The notes below the pieces were generated by a model. That model made no database searches. It saw only the letters and a program-made list of their open reading frames with translations, and was not told the origin of the DNA. A stretch of DNA of 64,000 nt, from the NCBI GenBank assembly GCA_930367205.1, contig OV884013.1:87855333-87919332 (forward strand). Direction: 5' to 3'. The DNA comes from Acanthosoma haemorrhoidale. Lineage: Eukaryota; Arthropoda; Insecta; Hemiptera; Acanthosomatidae. Below are positions 21,801-36,800 of this stretch, in pieces; position 1 is the first letter of the stretch; each line of letters begins with the position of its first letter. A program made the translations under genes and the position numbers.

Positions 21801-24800
21801 GATATAAGGCCTACGGTTGTTACTGCCATATACAGTTTAAATGTTGACCCACTTATTTAGTTTTAGAAAAATTATTAAATATAATTTAGGATTATTTAAT
21901 TTTACCTGTCTCTGCTACGCTCCCTAGACCTACTTCTCCGAGACCTTCTATGAGGTGCTCTATCACGTGATCGTGACCGCTCTAAAAAACAAAATCAATA
22001 GTAAATGTTACTTCTCAAAATATCTATAATTTAATTTGGATAGAATTGCAATTTAAATGCTAACCTCTTCTGCTGGAAGCATAGCTTTTAGCCTCTACAC
22101 CATGCAGAGTGTCTTGTAGAGATGAAATCAGGATTTTGCACCTGTCATCATTAGATATTTTCGATTGCTTGATTAATGATATAGCAGTCACTAAAGTTTC
22201 AATAGCACTTGCAAATTCACCTGAAAATCATTCAATTTAAAAATTATTGCTAGAAACATATTAAAATAAATCAAATAATTCATTCAGTTAAATTAATCTA
22301 TGACACTTGTTATGAGTTACAATAAGCTATTTTAATTCACAAACTTTATGTTGCATACATAAATAATACAACATATTGACTAAGAAAATATTTTTTTTTT
22401 TAATTAATGAAAAAATAAAATATAAGATACAAAATGAGATATGATACAATGTGAAAGCTACTAATTTATAAACAACATTCTATAAAATAAATATATCTAT
22501 GACATTCATTAAACTAAACTGACACCTGGCTATCTTCTATTACTTCAATGGAACTTAATGTGCTTTAAAATATATTATTATTAACAATAATTGGTATCAA
22601 AAATGTACCAACAAATATGATAAAAACTAAGTTCATAAAAAAATACATAGGTCATGTCCAATATAATGCAGAATTGCACCAAGGAACACAGCTGCAGTAC
22701 GTTAAAACTGAGATTTTTTAGCTTACATGCTAATAAACCAAAAAAAAGATAGATTGATGTAGTCACATTTTTCAAAATTTCATTTCAAGAAAATGATAAA
22801 GGGAGACTTTAAAATATATGTAACAATAATTGTTGTTTTAGAATTGAACTAGCAATTTTTAAGCAATATACATACAGAAGATCTACAGATTATGAATAAA
22901 AGACCAGTCCTTGTGACACTATAGAATGGTGTTCACATTATGAAAATCTTTTAATTTGCTATCTGCATAAGACATGCATTCTTTTCTCAAATGAAATGTT
23001 TAGATAACTAATTTAGGGTATTAACATTTAAATAAATCTATGCAATTGATTTGGGCCTACAACCACCTGTATTGTTCAAAAGCATTGGTAAATAAAATCT
23101 TTCAATAATAAGTGTTGTTTTCTCTAGATCACATAAGAGAATGTGGAGGGGAAGGCTTAAAAAAGGCATAATTTTATAGCAGAATGGGAGGTTTATTATT
23201 TAGGTGATTAGGGGGAGAAAGGACTTAGCTTATAATAAAAGGACATTTTTTTAGATATCCGTGTACTTATGAACAAGAAGGATGCAGTGGCGGCAGAACC
23301 TGGTGGGGCTGATATTGCAACAGAAACAATATAACATTGTTGAATACAATCAATGACCTGGTGATAACAGAAAAACTATTGCCTACTAAACAGAATAAGA
23401 AGCATTTAATTATAACTCACAAATGGATTTTGCATCACTGTGCTGAGTAAGAATGGCTCTTTTTCTCAGCTAGACGGCAATACTTTCTCGGGACATTCCT
23501 AAACCAAACCTCATCCACTAGAGCCCCATCATACACAAATAACCTCCTACACAATACTTCCTTCCATTCCTACAAAGATCACATTTCTAACCACCAGCCC
23601 CTCGTCACAGATCCACTTCCTTTGATCGTTTCTCGTCTGTAAATACAACTTTGGAAAACTATACCTACATATTCTTCCCTATGTTATCGAATCCCACCTT
23701 TAAAATTTTCAAAAATATACAGACAAGAAAAAACTTTATTCATGTATTTCTTTAGAAAATTATTTCTTGAATTTACATGCCAAAAATAAATTATTGTCAA
23801 ATTTTGTAGGCAGCATATTAATTACTTTCAATATTTTTTATATGATTACCACTGGATCCACAAAATCACAAATATGTTCGTTGTGAATCTTCTTTAGCAT
23901 CATTAATGACGCTATTCTTCATAAGACTAGGCTAAGACCACTCCATGACTTGACAACAAACAACAAGAAACAAAACAATCTCCACTGCCATGGCAGCTGC
24001 CCTAAAAAACTGTTTTGGGAATTTCTAAATTGCTTTATTTTTTATCATACCGAAAAGATAAAAATAAAGGCTTATCCTAAACTTTAAACTAGTACTCAAC
24101 GCAATAAAACAAAATGGAAGATTAACGGTTCAAAAGTGAAACAAAACAAACATAAATCAATAGTTTATCAATCCCACCACCATTATACCCTTCGTGTTCA
24201 TAACTACCGATATAATTTAAAATACATGTTAAGTAATAATATAGAAAGTAATTTTATTAGTAAATCTAAAATCATCAATTAACTGTGTGAAAGCTATGGT
24301 CAGTACAAAATAAAAACGGGAACACTGAGAGATTATTGAGAACATTAATCAAGAGAAATTTTGCAACCTCCAGCAAAATATGCACAAGTTATTAGAAGTG
24401 GTAATACTAATATAAAAATCTATTTTTAAATTTATGAAACGATAAAAGAAACAACAGTTGATAAAACTTATGCCGTAACTTTCACATTTTTAAACAACTA
24501 AGATAACTTAAGCTATGGCCATTAGGGTTATGCTACTTTATAATCATTGAAAATAGTTAATGGGATTACTATGATATAACAAAAGATTCTGTCAGATTGA
24601 TAACAGAGGAACAACTTAATTCATAACCGCTAAAAAGGAATAAACAAATAGTTGAATAGATGTTAACAGGAGATAATAACGTTATATTTATAAAATCAAG
24701 TCCATTTGAAAAAACATATAGGTCTCCAAAAAATGTTTTGTTTTAGAAATCAATACGGAGATATTTTTAAAGCTTTGAACCAGCAACAATTTTTTCTTTT

Positions 24801-27800
24801 AACTATTTCGGCTGCTTGGCTTTGGTCACTTGTTATACATTCAGTAAAATAAACAAAACTGAATGTTAACACAATAAGTAGCTTACTAATTTTCATCAGA
24901 AAAATATATAACATATACTAGTGACTTTTTTCTTTTTACAATTTTACTGACGAATAACATAATACATTTGGATAAAAATACAGGGGGAAGTCTTTGGCGA
25001 GCCACAGATACAGACAAATTTCGTTTGGCCAGATGTCAGTTCTCTTAAGAAATACAAGACAATAATAATAATTCTCTTCTGTTTTCTGAGGAAATATAAC
25101 CTGTAGCGGCGTCAGAGATGGCTCTCGAAATGGCCGAGCTAGATACTGTCCTGTTCCTGGACATGATCTCCTCAAATTCTATTTCTGAGAACTGCGGCTG
25201 TTTGTCCATGGTGACAATAGGCTGCTGCTGAGGTGGCGGCTGCTGACCTCCCATCGGGTACTACTTAGGCATAACAACATATTCATCAATACAATAAAAC
25301 ACTCACCTCACAAAAAAGGAGTATTTATTGTTAACCATCCCTTTAGATTTACAATAGGTACAAATCTATAATGGGCAAAGAAAATTTTTTTAACTGTAAC
25401 TGTACAAAAATATATAACATGTATAGATAGATATACGAGCAGATAATTAGGTCATTGGATAAATAAATAGTCCTACTTCTCTTAACGAGTTGTTTATTGA
25501 CGAAATGTTTTTGAGTGTCAGAGCTAAAATAAAATATTATATGACTAATGAATAAATGAGTGGTTATTTTCCAAAATTTTTATAATTACATTTGTTTCAA
25601 AAAGTAAGATAATGGTATTTTTAATGAGTAACTATCATTATAGGCCAATAACCAAATCAAACTTATTTTAACAAAAAAAAACACTATTGGTAACCTAAAT
25701 TAATCAAACTAAAATAGCCGATTAACGGACATTGTTTAAGAAGGACAGAGGGAGAGGTACTCATAATAAGGACATAATTTTAATTTAATTTTTCCATTGC
25801 AATTTATCAAAAGTGATAGTCAAGCATTAATTTCTTAGTCTTTCGTTACTGGAATTATGTAACAGTGTTCCTTAAGTCCCCGTTCCTATATATGTTGACA
25901 AAATTGACTGATCTTTTGTCTGTAATGTACATTACATCTTATTTATAATGTTCTATAAGTTATTGTCTACAATGGGGGTTTATTATTTATGATTGGTTAA
26001 TTTAAAGGAATTTATATAGCATATCAGTTCATTTTAGCACTGAAAATGACTGTTTGAAAGCCGAAAACATTACGAGGATAAATAACTTGGTGGAAAAATA
26101 GGATTATTTGTTAATCCATCATTCAGTCCACAACCAGCACTAACATATAAATGTACGTTGATGTGTAAATATAAAAAAAGGCTTAATAATTAGTTAATAA
26201 ACTACACAAGTGCTTAAATATACTTTGTACAAATAAAATTAAAAAATAATGTACACAAAATGATTGTAATAAATATTTATATATATGATAATAAAATTAA
26301 TCACTAACACACAATGTCCAACATTAAAGTAGAAGCAAACTATGGAAGTCATTCCCAAACAAATATCCTTCAACAGATAGTTAACTAACATGTAAACTTT
26401 TATTTCTTGTTTTATTAATATTTCCAGTTAAACATTGTTCACACCAAAACTATTTTTTATAAGAAAATTATTAATGAAGAGTTTATAATTGACTACTGGA
26501 TACACGGTCTGGATTGAAACAAATATATTAAACATTACTGCAAATAATTTCAACTGTGAAAAGTAGTAGGTTTAAAATAGGAATTGATTTTTGTTAAGGG
26601 TGGACACATATTTAAATACCACAAGCACCGAAGAGTATGAGATCTTAAAAAAGTACAAACTTTTTGATGAATTTGAGTTGATGACAGAAAGATGTAAAAT
26701 TAACATCAAATTCAATTATGGGGGACATTTTGGGATACATAATATGTATCTGCTTGCTTCAGGTACAGACTGTAAGGAGAATTTAAGCAGCTATAATCTA
26801 AACATTTTTTAATTATATCAACTTGTATTTTCTCTTAATGAGGCTTCTTTTATAGTTGGTGCAATGAAAAATATTTTTAAAAAATTCTTCTTTTCTTATA
26901 TTAATCAATATTTAACAAAAATTAAAAATAACTTAAAATTGATCAATGCTTTGTATTTGTAAATTACAAGTTCTAATTAAATAAAGGAAATTAAATATCC
27001 AATAAGACCAATAGTGCGACCTTAGCTTTCTACCTTTATTTATAAAATACATACGTATCAAAGGTTCACCTATTCAGGCATTGGCCAGACTACAATTTAA
27101 CAAATTAAAAGTGTAAATAGCACAGAAATATTTTAAAATAAAAAATTGACACAAGCCAACAAATAACCCAATAAACCTGCGAATGATAGCATTAATTCAG
27201 TAGTGCATTATCAATTTGTTACATCCGAATTGCAACTTTCTGCAAAAATTAATTAAATTTTCTAAATTGGCAAATTCATATTGAAAAAGTTTTGCCGAAA
27301 GCTGATAATGTAGTGAATTAAGGCTATGCTATTATTAGCAGGTTTGTTGGAAAATTTAATGACAAGTGACTATTTTTTATTTTAGAATATTTGTTATTTA
27401 TAGTTATAACTTATTAAATTTTACTAGGGATGATGGAAATAGATATATAGACCCTGAATAGAAGAAGCTTTAACATGTATTTATTTCATCAATAAAGATA
27501 GAAAAACTGAGGGAATATTGGCTTTATTGAAAATGTATTCTCCTACATTTAAGAATAATATATAAGTGACACTTTTTGGAGTGTTACTCTCAAGAATACT
27601 AATACTTCTGAATCAGGCCTTATAAACATAAAAAATCAAGGGCTGCATTATCAGCCAAAACCTCAGGCTAGATTAAAAGGAGTTAAGCATAAAATTAAGC
27701 ACTTAAAGGGGAAAAAACGAAACAAACTGCTACAGGCTTAAAAAATTTAATTAGAATATTTAGCGCTTTCAAGGCAAATTTTGCCAACCAATTACCTAAT

Positions 27801-30800
27801 GCACTTACTGCTTTTAAATGTGGAGTTTTACTGCCTCAAAACCTGAAGATTAAGCACAAACAATGCACTAGCTATTTCAATAATAAAACTTTATTTATTA
27901 GGGGAGGCATTGAACAAACATTTGGCAACATGGCAGAAAAAACAGGAAGGCTCAAGCATTCAAATGAAACAGATATTGCCATATGTTAATAATCAATAAT
28001 CATTTACAAATGAAATAAAATATCAATAAAAAATTGGTATCTACATTCCGGCATCCGAAATAGGGTTAATTAATAACTGAGAGTTTAGTTGTGTAAAATA
28101 CTTGTATAACATCATGCAATTAAAACGAGTAAATAAACAAGCCTTAAACTATTTAAATTAAATAAATGCCGTAAAATTAAGTTTTAACCATTAAGTATAA
28201 TATACTCATGAATAATTTTCACCCTTCATAAAATAACAAAGAAAAACCACAGTACATTCAATGTAGAGTTGCTACAGTTTTATTTATGGTGTTGCTAAAA
28301 TGTGTTTAACTTTAATAAAAAATTGAATAAAATGTTACTAATCATAACCAATAGTGGTAACAAATATGCACGAAGTAATGCACAGTTCATAATCTTCGAA
28401 TATAAATAGTTATAATATTAGTACACTATACTATCTATCATACTCCAGTGGTACAGGCTTAATTTATTGACGCTGACCGCTAACAAATATTTCGAAAAAT
28501 AAAATTCAAATGTTATTTACAGTTCAACTACTTAATATCAGATATGACATCACTACAAATAGTGAACGAAAGAACATATTTGCGCAAAATAGATTAATTA
28601 AAACATAAAAAAGTATATTATATATATTAATGATATAAAAACATATTTACTACCAAATACAGCTCAGTGAATATTTTAAATTCCTAACCGACATCCTGCA
28701 CCTTATAATAAAATATTATAATTTAGCAAAAATTAGTACATAGGAGAATGTAAAAAGTCAACTTTCAGGAAAATGAATAAATAATTGCTCAAATTAAGAA
28801 AGATTTGTCTCTGAATCTATAGCATCTGTTTAAATCTTTAATTGTTTTGTAACTATATTTCGAATCAAGCCACAAACATGATATGAAAACGGTTTGTGAA
28901 CAACAGGATAATTCAATTGCTCAAAATAATAAAGTATATTGTATATCAAAATTAAAACAAAAAAACGAACTTCTGAGACTTTTAGTTTCATTTCTCTACT
29001 GTCACCTAAGCAAAAAAAATTAAAATCAATTTATTTATGGCATCCAGATTTGATATGGGAACCGCTGAATGAAACAATACCCATTAGGTCCTTATTATCT
29101 TAGTCCAGACTAATATTTAGAGGGCCAGTTTACATTCTTAAACCAAGGGAACTTTTGGTAGATTAATCCACATAATTTTTACTAGGGTTTTATATGCAAA
29201 ATGTTTACTGTCAAACCCTGATGGGTTTCCTGATTAGCAATGTTGTGAATAATAAAACAGTTAAAGTGCTTGTATCAGAATTATATAAAAATTCATGTTA
29301 TGGGAGGAGGTAATTAAAAAATTCACCAAACAAATAACTTAAGCCCTTTTTAGGTGGGGTGACAGACCTTAGAAAACTCAAAGATTTACTTTTCTATAAC
29401 AAAAAATAATATTTCATCACATTGACAAAATATAAATATAAATAATAAATATGTTAAACTTTCACAAGTACGCAGAACACTGTTAACAGTTTGACATCAT
29501 CCTATATTGTTTTGTTTTTTTCCCTAGAATTTAAAAATATCAAGTTTAATAAAAGCTTGATAGTAGTATAAATAAGAGTACTTTGACATTTAATTAATAA
29601 TACATATCTATCTAGTTAAGTAATAATATTTCTTTTCTGCCATCTGAATTTACTAGGTTTCACCAGCCTCAGTTTTTACCATTCCTGAGGTTATAAAGGA
29701 ACCAAACTTCTGTGGAATGGTGAAAGCTTACTATACAATGATGCCCTGTTTCTAGCCTTTGCAAACCCTGAAGCAACTAGATTTTTCGTAAACATTTTTC
29801 TAAACTTATACACAAATTCTTACATACACAATGAGTGCATGAGGGAAACTTGCATATTTTGTTGGGTTAAGAGTAAAAAGGCTTAAAGAGTCACTCAAAT
29901 GTATAGAAAGGCGTTCAAACGGACATCTTTAATATCTCTTATTAATAATTTGCAGTAAAGGCAGGCAGACCTACCTGCATACTTATTCATTAATTTGCGT
30001 TTAATCCCAAATTCTAAGCCATTATATAATATAAAAGCCACCTCAAAATATTATATACTGTCAGCCTTTAAAGCTAAGGGGAACCCATATCTTAAATAAC
30101 TATAATAATATTATTCAAAATAGTTTTTGCATGTATATAATATAACCAACTACCTCCATCCCAAAAGACTCGTGATGTACAAGCAGCGAGCCATTGGTTA
30201 TGATTGTCAAAAAGATATCACCAGTGTGGATACTGTAGATCAAGTATTAATTATGCAGCACCAATGTACAATTTTTTTTTACAACAGAAAGATTCAAATA
30301 GTCAATGATTAATGCTTTAAAAAATTAATATATATATAGTTTCTGATAATCAGATTATCAAAAATGTACATTAGTGTGTTAACTAATTAATTAAATCAAA
30401 GCCGCAAATAAGAGTTCTTCATTTATTTAACCCCTTTACGAATAATCTCATTAAAGGCAGGAATGACTGGCTATCATATCAATCAGACACTGTCTACTTT
30501 TATTTACAGGAGTGAAATAAAACAGAGATGGGGACTCAGAAATTTTACATTATGAAGCTGATACACTGATAACTACAACATTTCTATGTTAAGAGAGCCT
30601 TGAACGAGAATTCATTTTTTATTCTCTGCGGGAAAGGCAAAGAATAATGGTGTGATTTAACATCATAAGTTACGACACCGATTTTGATTGTTGTTATTAA
30701 CATTAATATTGTTACATACACGAAATTTGAAAAGATTTCTATCGGAATCAGTCTCGAAATGAATGACATTCATACAAAGCAAACGACAATAAATCAAATT

Positions 30801-33800
30801 TAGCAGAAGTTTCACAAATGTGGACTAGATATATTATTGCATATATTCAGCTATTATCCCTATGGAAAGGCACTAAAATGTTGAGGAAAGTGTGAAGAAT
30901 TAAGTTCATTGCTGCTTCGTTTAAAAAGTACTTTGGTAGCTTTAGGCTCTTGTTTGCAGTTTAGATTCATCTGTATCATATTAAATATCAACAGTCTGTT
31001 TAATTAATATGAACCCCAACTTGGAACTTACCTTGGTAAATTTTATAATTGCAGAATAAAAATATATTAACATAGGTTGGAAAGTTTTTTAAACCATATT
31101 ACTAAAAAATGATCATAATAAAAAACAGATCCCTTACTGGTTAACAAATATTACCCAACTTCCGAACTGGTGAAAAATATACAAAACACAACCCAAATGT
31201 ACAATTTATTAACACTTTCATTCTAATTAATTTTTGTTTATAAAGCATGAGAAAAATTGTATATCAGTTATAACTAGGAAGTTAAATAATGAAATTCAGT
31301 TAATACATAAAAATTGATGGTTGACAAGATACCTTAAAAACAAAATAATACAAAGTTTATGCCCAAAAGATCATACCAATTGTCAACTGTATTGCACTGC
31401 TTACTAACATACATAAATTAAAACACCAAATATATCCTAAAAACAATTAATTATATTCCACAAATATGTGTATATCTAATGCTACAGATGTGTACATAAT
31501 ACAATAAATTGTGTATAACGTATTTACAGATTTAACGTATTTTAAGGCAAGATATATATATGATACCTAGGTAAAGAAGATAAATAAATTAAAAGTAGAG
31601 TTAATGTTATTTTATTTACTGCATTCATTAGTTTTATAAATAATTACTTTCTTTCAATTAGATTGTGCAAGAAGCCATAAGATATGAACTCTTCATCAGC
31701 AAAGCACTGAAGGGAATGAGCAGAATGTAAATCTGACGTCAAACAGAAATTGAGGGTACTTTTAGTGGTCTCTAAAGATGACCAGGTAATTCGTGCCATA
31801 TTTGATGGAAATCCAGCATCAAAGAGAAATTGGGGATATTTGTGGGAGGACAGTAAAGATAATTGTGATAAATCATCATGGATCAAATACTCTATCCATA
31901 AATACACTGATGATTTTGCTACCCTTGATTTCTCAGAATAAGATTTTATAATTTTGTGGAGAATTTTTATTTTTATAAGTATAACAATATTTATAATATT
32001 TCTAAGATAACTTTTCCTTTAAAAAAATAAAAAATGTGATTTACAATGTTGACCCAGCACATATCATGCCTTGGGTTTAAATCCTGAGAGTGTCACTATT
32101 TATTTATTTTTAAACTTATAATTACTAATAGCATGGGGCCCATACTATAATTTATTTGACAATATAATAAAAAGGATATATTAAAATATCCTATATTTAC
32201 ATAAAATGCCATATTACAGGCAAATTGGCTCTCAGCAAATAAAATTAATGTTAACATTGTGACTGCCACAGTCAGCCATGCTCAGTGGATACAATGCTAA
32301 GTCTTTGCAAGAACTTGACCACAACATAAAGAGTTCATATCAGGAACAACATCCACTTGTGGTTGGAGGGGGGGCTCAGATTTTTTGAGTTTTTTAGGAG
32401 GTACTGGGTTCAATTCCTTTTTTGGGCCCTTAGCTAATAAATATTAATAATAGTGGTAGGATCCATACAACTAAATTTTACTAAATAAAAATGATAATTT
32501 ACCAACGTTTAACCACCTAATTGAATGTTAGCAACTATTTCTTCACAGATGTAATAAGTAAAATAACATCAAGATTCGTAGACTTTAATGTAATTTGTTT
32601 TGTTTAAATTTTTGAAAGAAGTCATTTTTTTTATTTTGGGTGGATTGGTAGTTAAGTAGTAACACTCTTGTGTACACTAAAAATCACTAGTTTATCATGC
32701 CTGTTTAATTATGAAATCACTTAAATATGTTTTTCTAAAACAGATTCACTTAAAACACTTTTTATTTAAAACAAAGAAAGAGAGAAAGCCATTTTAACCC
32801 AATCCTCATCATACTCAAACACATTGATATAAAGATTAAGTAGTAATAAGTAAATGCAAAGCAGCTGCAGAAATATTGTTACATATTAATTAAACAAATT
32901 AACAGACAGAAAAAATCTACAAATGTAAAAAAAAATAATAATAATTTTGAATAGGCACTGTTAATAATGACAATTCATCCATATTGAGCTTGAGGGAAGA
33001 GGTCGATTTTAACTTGAGATGACCAAGCATTACAACAATAGGTATTTGGACATAACAATGGAGGCATTAATATTTAGATGAGTTAAACCTAGTTTTGATT
33101 AAAATAGATTAAATATTTATGTGAAAAACAGAATCAAAAACTAACTTTATAGTAATTAAAAAGAAAAACTCCTGGTCAGTGGTGTTGATTAAATTTTATA
33201 CAAACCCAATTGATTTGCAGAATCAATTTTATACCTGGAAGGGGGGAACAACACCTGAACAATTTGAAATCTAAGATTTTATGAAAATAATAGAGATAAG
33301 GTTTCAACTACATAAGGACTTTTATGTTTGAAAGACTGATTAATATTATTAAATGAGTAGATTTGTTTCTGCCAGTTTATAATATTCAGTCATCAGTCAT
33401 AGAATCAACAGCTCTACTAAGCACCTATGATGGTTTAAACCAGGTATGGGCAACCTTTGACATGTTATGGGCCAAACTTTAGTGTGCAAATACGTTCGCG
33501 GGCCGCGTTTAAAAGTAGTGCATTTTAAAGTAGTGTTCATAATTTTTAGCGATAGATATCAGTCAGCCATGAAATAATACGACAATGTTATTACAACACA
33601 ATTTATTAAAATAACAAAATGAAATGAAAAAATAGGTACCTACAGCATTAAATTAAATCGTTAAATTTAGAATTGTTACAAACTACGAAAGTTAAATAGC
33701 GACACCGAAATCAATGAGACACTTGAGCTTGAATTTGGGAAACTAATTCATCGATGTTTGGATTAATTCCACTGGTACAAAGACGTAAAGAATTTTCCAA

Positions 33801-36800
33801 ATTATCGTCAGTCAGCCTTGTACGATGTTTTGATTTATTAACTTTCATCAATGAAAAGAACTGTTCGCATTTATAAGTACTGCCAAACGCACAAATCAAT
33901 CTTCTTGCAAATTTTCTAAGCTGCGGAAAATGGTCTTCTTCGAGGTATTTTTTGTAGGAATCGCACAACTCCACGTCTTCAAATTTAGATTTTAGGAGTG
34001 AGTTTTCTTGAATCTCGATCAACTCCATTTGCAAGTGTATTGGAGCATTTTGTACATTACTTTTTGTTGGAGTAGCAAATAAATTGAAACAGTCTTCCAT
34101 GTGTTTGAAATCGCTAAATCTGATCGAAAATTGCTCCGACAGTAACTTGAGTTCTTCAGCATATTGAGCGTAAGCAATATTTTCATACGCAGAGAGCGTG
34201 GTGAAATGGTAACTGTTACCAGACAGCATATGTGCCTCCCACAAGCGGATTTTGTTCTGAAACGCTTTCAAATGGCTGTACAAATCATTTACTAACTGTC
34301 CTTGTTTTTGAAGTTTCAAATTTAAATCATTCAAATGGCCTGTAAGGTCGACAAGAAATGCTAAGTCACATATCCATTTTGCGTCACTCAATTCAGATAG
34401 TGGTTTATCTTTTATTTGCATAAATTCTGCTATCTCATTTCTAAGCTCGTAAAACCGTTTCAGCATTTTCCCTTTGCTTAGCCATCTGACTTCACAATAA
34501 TATGTTACGTCGTCATACTCGGCTGATATTTCATCCAAAAACGCCTTGAACTGACGATGGTTAAGCCCTCGGGATCGAATAAAATTGATGGTTTTTACTA
34601 CCACATTCATAACATTCTGGAGTCGAATGGACTTAGAACACAAGTTCTGTTGGTGGATAATGCAATGAAGGACTATCAAACCATCTTTTTGCACATTTAA
34701 TTCAGTTGCTTTTTCATTCAAAATTCCGATGAAACCTTTACGTAAGCCGACCATAGAAGGTGCACCATCTGTGCATACTCCAACTAATTTCGACCATGGC
34801 AAGCCAAAACTTGTGAATACCTTTTGAACTTCATTAAAAATGTCCTCTCCTGTAGTGGTTCCTTTTAGCGGCTGTAAAGCAAGCAATTCCTCAGTAATAG
34901 TGAATTCTTTATCAACACCTCGAATAAATATAGCCAGTTGAGCTATGTCAGACAAATCGGTGCTCTCGTCTAATGCTATGGAAAATGATTCAATACCAGT
35001 CATACGGCCAGTCAATGTTGTTTTTATATCATTAGCCATCATTTCTATACGTCGTACAACGGTTCGTCTTGACAAACTAATTTTTTCAAATTCATTTTTC
35101 TTTTCAGGACACAAAACACTGCAAACTTCTGACATACACTCCTTGATAAATTCTCCTTCGGCAAATGGTTTCAATGACTTTGCCAATTTTGAACTAACTA
35201 TAAAACTAGCTTTCACAACATTATCAAGTTGTGTTCTTTGTCTATGAAATATTTGCTGCTGTTTTTCCAAATTTGCGGTAAGTTTCTGGATTTTGTCTTT
35301 TCTTATTTGTCCTGTCAGTGAGAGCAGCGTAGGATGCTTAGTTGAGTAATGCCTCTTTATATTGAATTCTTTCATCACCGAAATGGATTCATTACACATC
35401 AAACAAATAGGCTTACCATTGTGCAAGATAAAGAAGAATTCTTCAGTCCATTTTTCTTGAAACTGGCGACCCTCTGCATCTACTTTTCGTTTCCTTCCAC
35501 CAGACATCATTTTCATTTACTTATCGTTCGATAAACTTAATAAGAAAATAGGTATAATTAGTAAGCACTCAAGATGCACACAAAGTCACAAAGCAAACTT
35601 ATCACCACGGTAGCTCGAATAGGACTGAACTAAGTTCCGGCCATCCACCCGCTTATATAGGCAAAATGAAGGAATGATCTAGAATCGTCTAGTGTAGAAC
35701 AATACAATTGCGAAGCAATAATCCTTTGTTGCGCCGCCAGTGTGGCGGCAAACATCAATGGCTTTGAACTTTGATGTTTGCCGCCTCACTCTTTGATGAT
35801 CACCGCCACTCGGCTTGCTCGCTCACTTGATTCCATGAGTATGAGTAAGTAGTGTATTTTTTTTTTTTAAATTGGGTTTTTCAAAATGTCTCGCGGGCCG
35901 GATCAAATCTTACAGCGGGCCGGATCCGGCCCGCGGGCCGGCTGTTGCCCACATACGGTTTAAACCATAGAAAACTTTAGTATTTTCTAAACAATAAAAG
36001 CTGTGAGTAGTCTATCAAATCTATTCAATTAATAATTAAGTATAACCCACAACCAGCAAATGCTCTGATTAAGCAAATACTAAAAAAATCAAATATTTTG
36101 TGAAAATATGTGAGGATTTTCAAAAAGTTGTGATTATAAGGTACAAGTATAAATATTTCAACTTAAAGTATTGTAGCCACAAACAATACTCTATTTAGAA
36201 CAAAAAATTGATCAGAGAAAGCACAGTACCTGCTGCATGGGCGGGTGATGAGGTCTAGTTTGAGGGGGAGGTGGCCCAAAGTCCATTGAAGGACCTGGAG
36301 GAGGAGGCCTCGGAGGTGGTGCCTGCTGGAAGTATGGTCCTCCAGGATTTTGGTTTGGAGGCATGCCTACAACAGTAATAACAACATATTAATTAGGAGG
36401 AAGAACAAATAGAATATTAATAAAATTATGATTACTAAAAAAAGAAACCTATATTGTAAAATCTTGAGTAATCTTTTATAATAGTTATCATTAATTTTAA
36501 TTAACTTAAGTATGAAGCTCTGAAATATTTTATAGTCATTACCACACACAATAACTTTCTGAAAGTTATAGTTTTATATTTTTGTAACAATTAATAATGG
36601 CAGTGTGAGTTGCTAAAAGCGCTAGAGAATAGAAATATACCGATTTGTGAATTGACTATCAATTATTATTAGTCAAAGAAACAATATACTGGAAGAATTA
36701 GGACTTGTCACTAGGATTTCCCCAATAAGCAGTCAGGCCTTTTACTAACTGAGAACATTTTTTGCTAATGTGATATAAAACAAAAATTTCCCATATCAAT

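Larger units (their letters stand above)
33433..35965 (-). mobile_element. Complete hAT transposon with 8-bp target-site duplication
   Basis: The element body is 33441-35957 (2517 bp), flanked on both sides by GTTTAAAC (33433-33440, 35958-35965), the 8-bp duplication expected for hAT. Ends are CAGGTATGGGCAAC on the left and, inverted, CGTATGTGGGCAAC on the right. Subterminal GCGGGCCG-type repeats occur at both ends, densest at 35884-35942. It carries one long uninterrupted transposase gene on the minus strand and lies in CPSF6 intron 8, in the same orientation as the host gene. Confidence 0.9.

Noticed and set aside
26591..26812. 73-residue frame in CPSF6 intron 8
   Set aside because: AT-rich composition, antisense to the host gene, no recognisable motif.
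33711..35516. Reading the 601-residue protein as a host GTF2IRD2/ZBED-type gene
   Set aside because: Inverted ends and a perfect 8-bp duplication immediately around it show an actual transposon.
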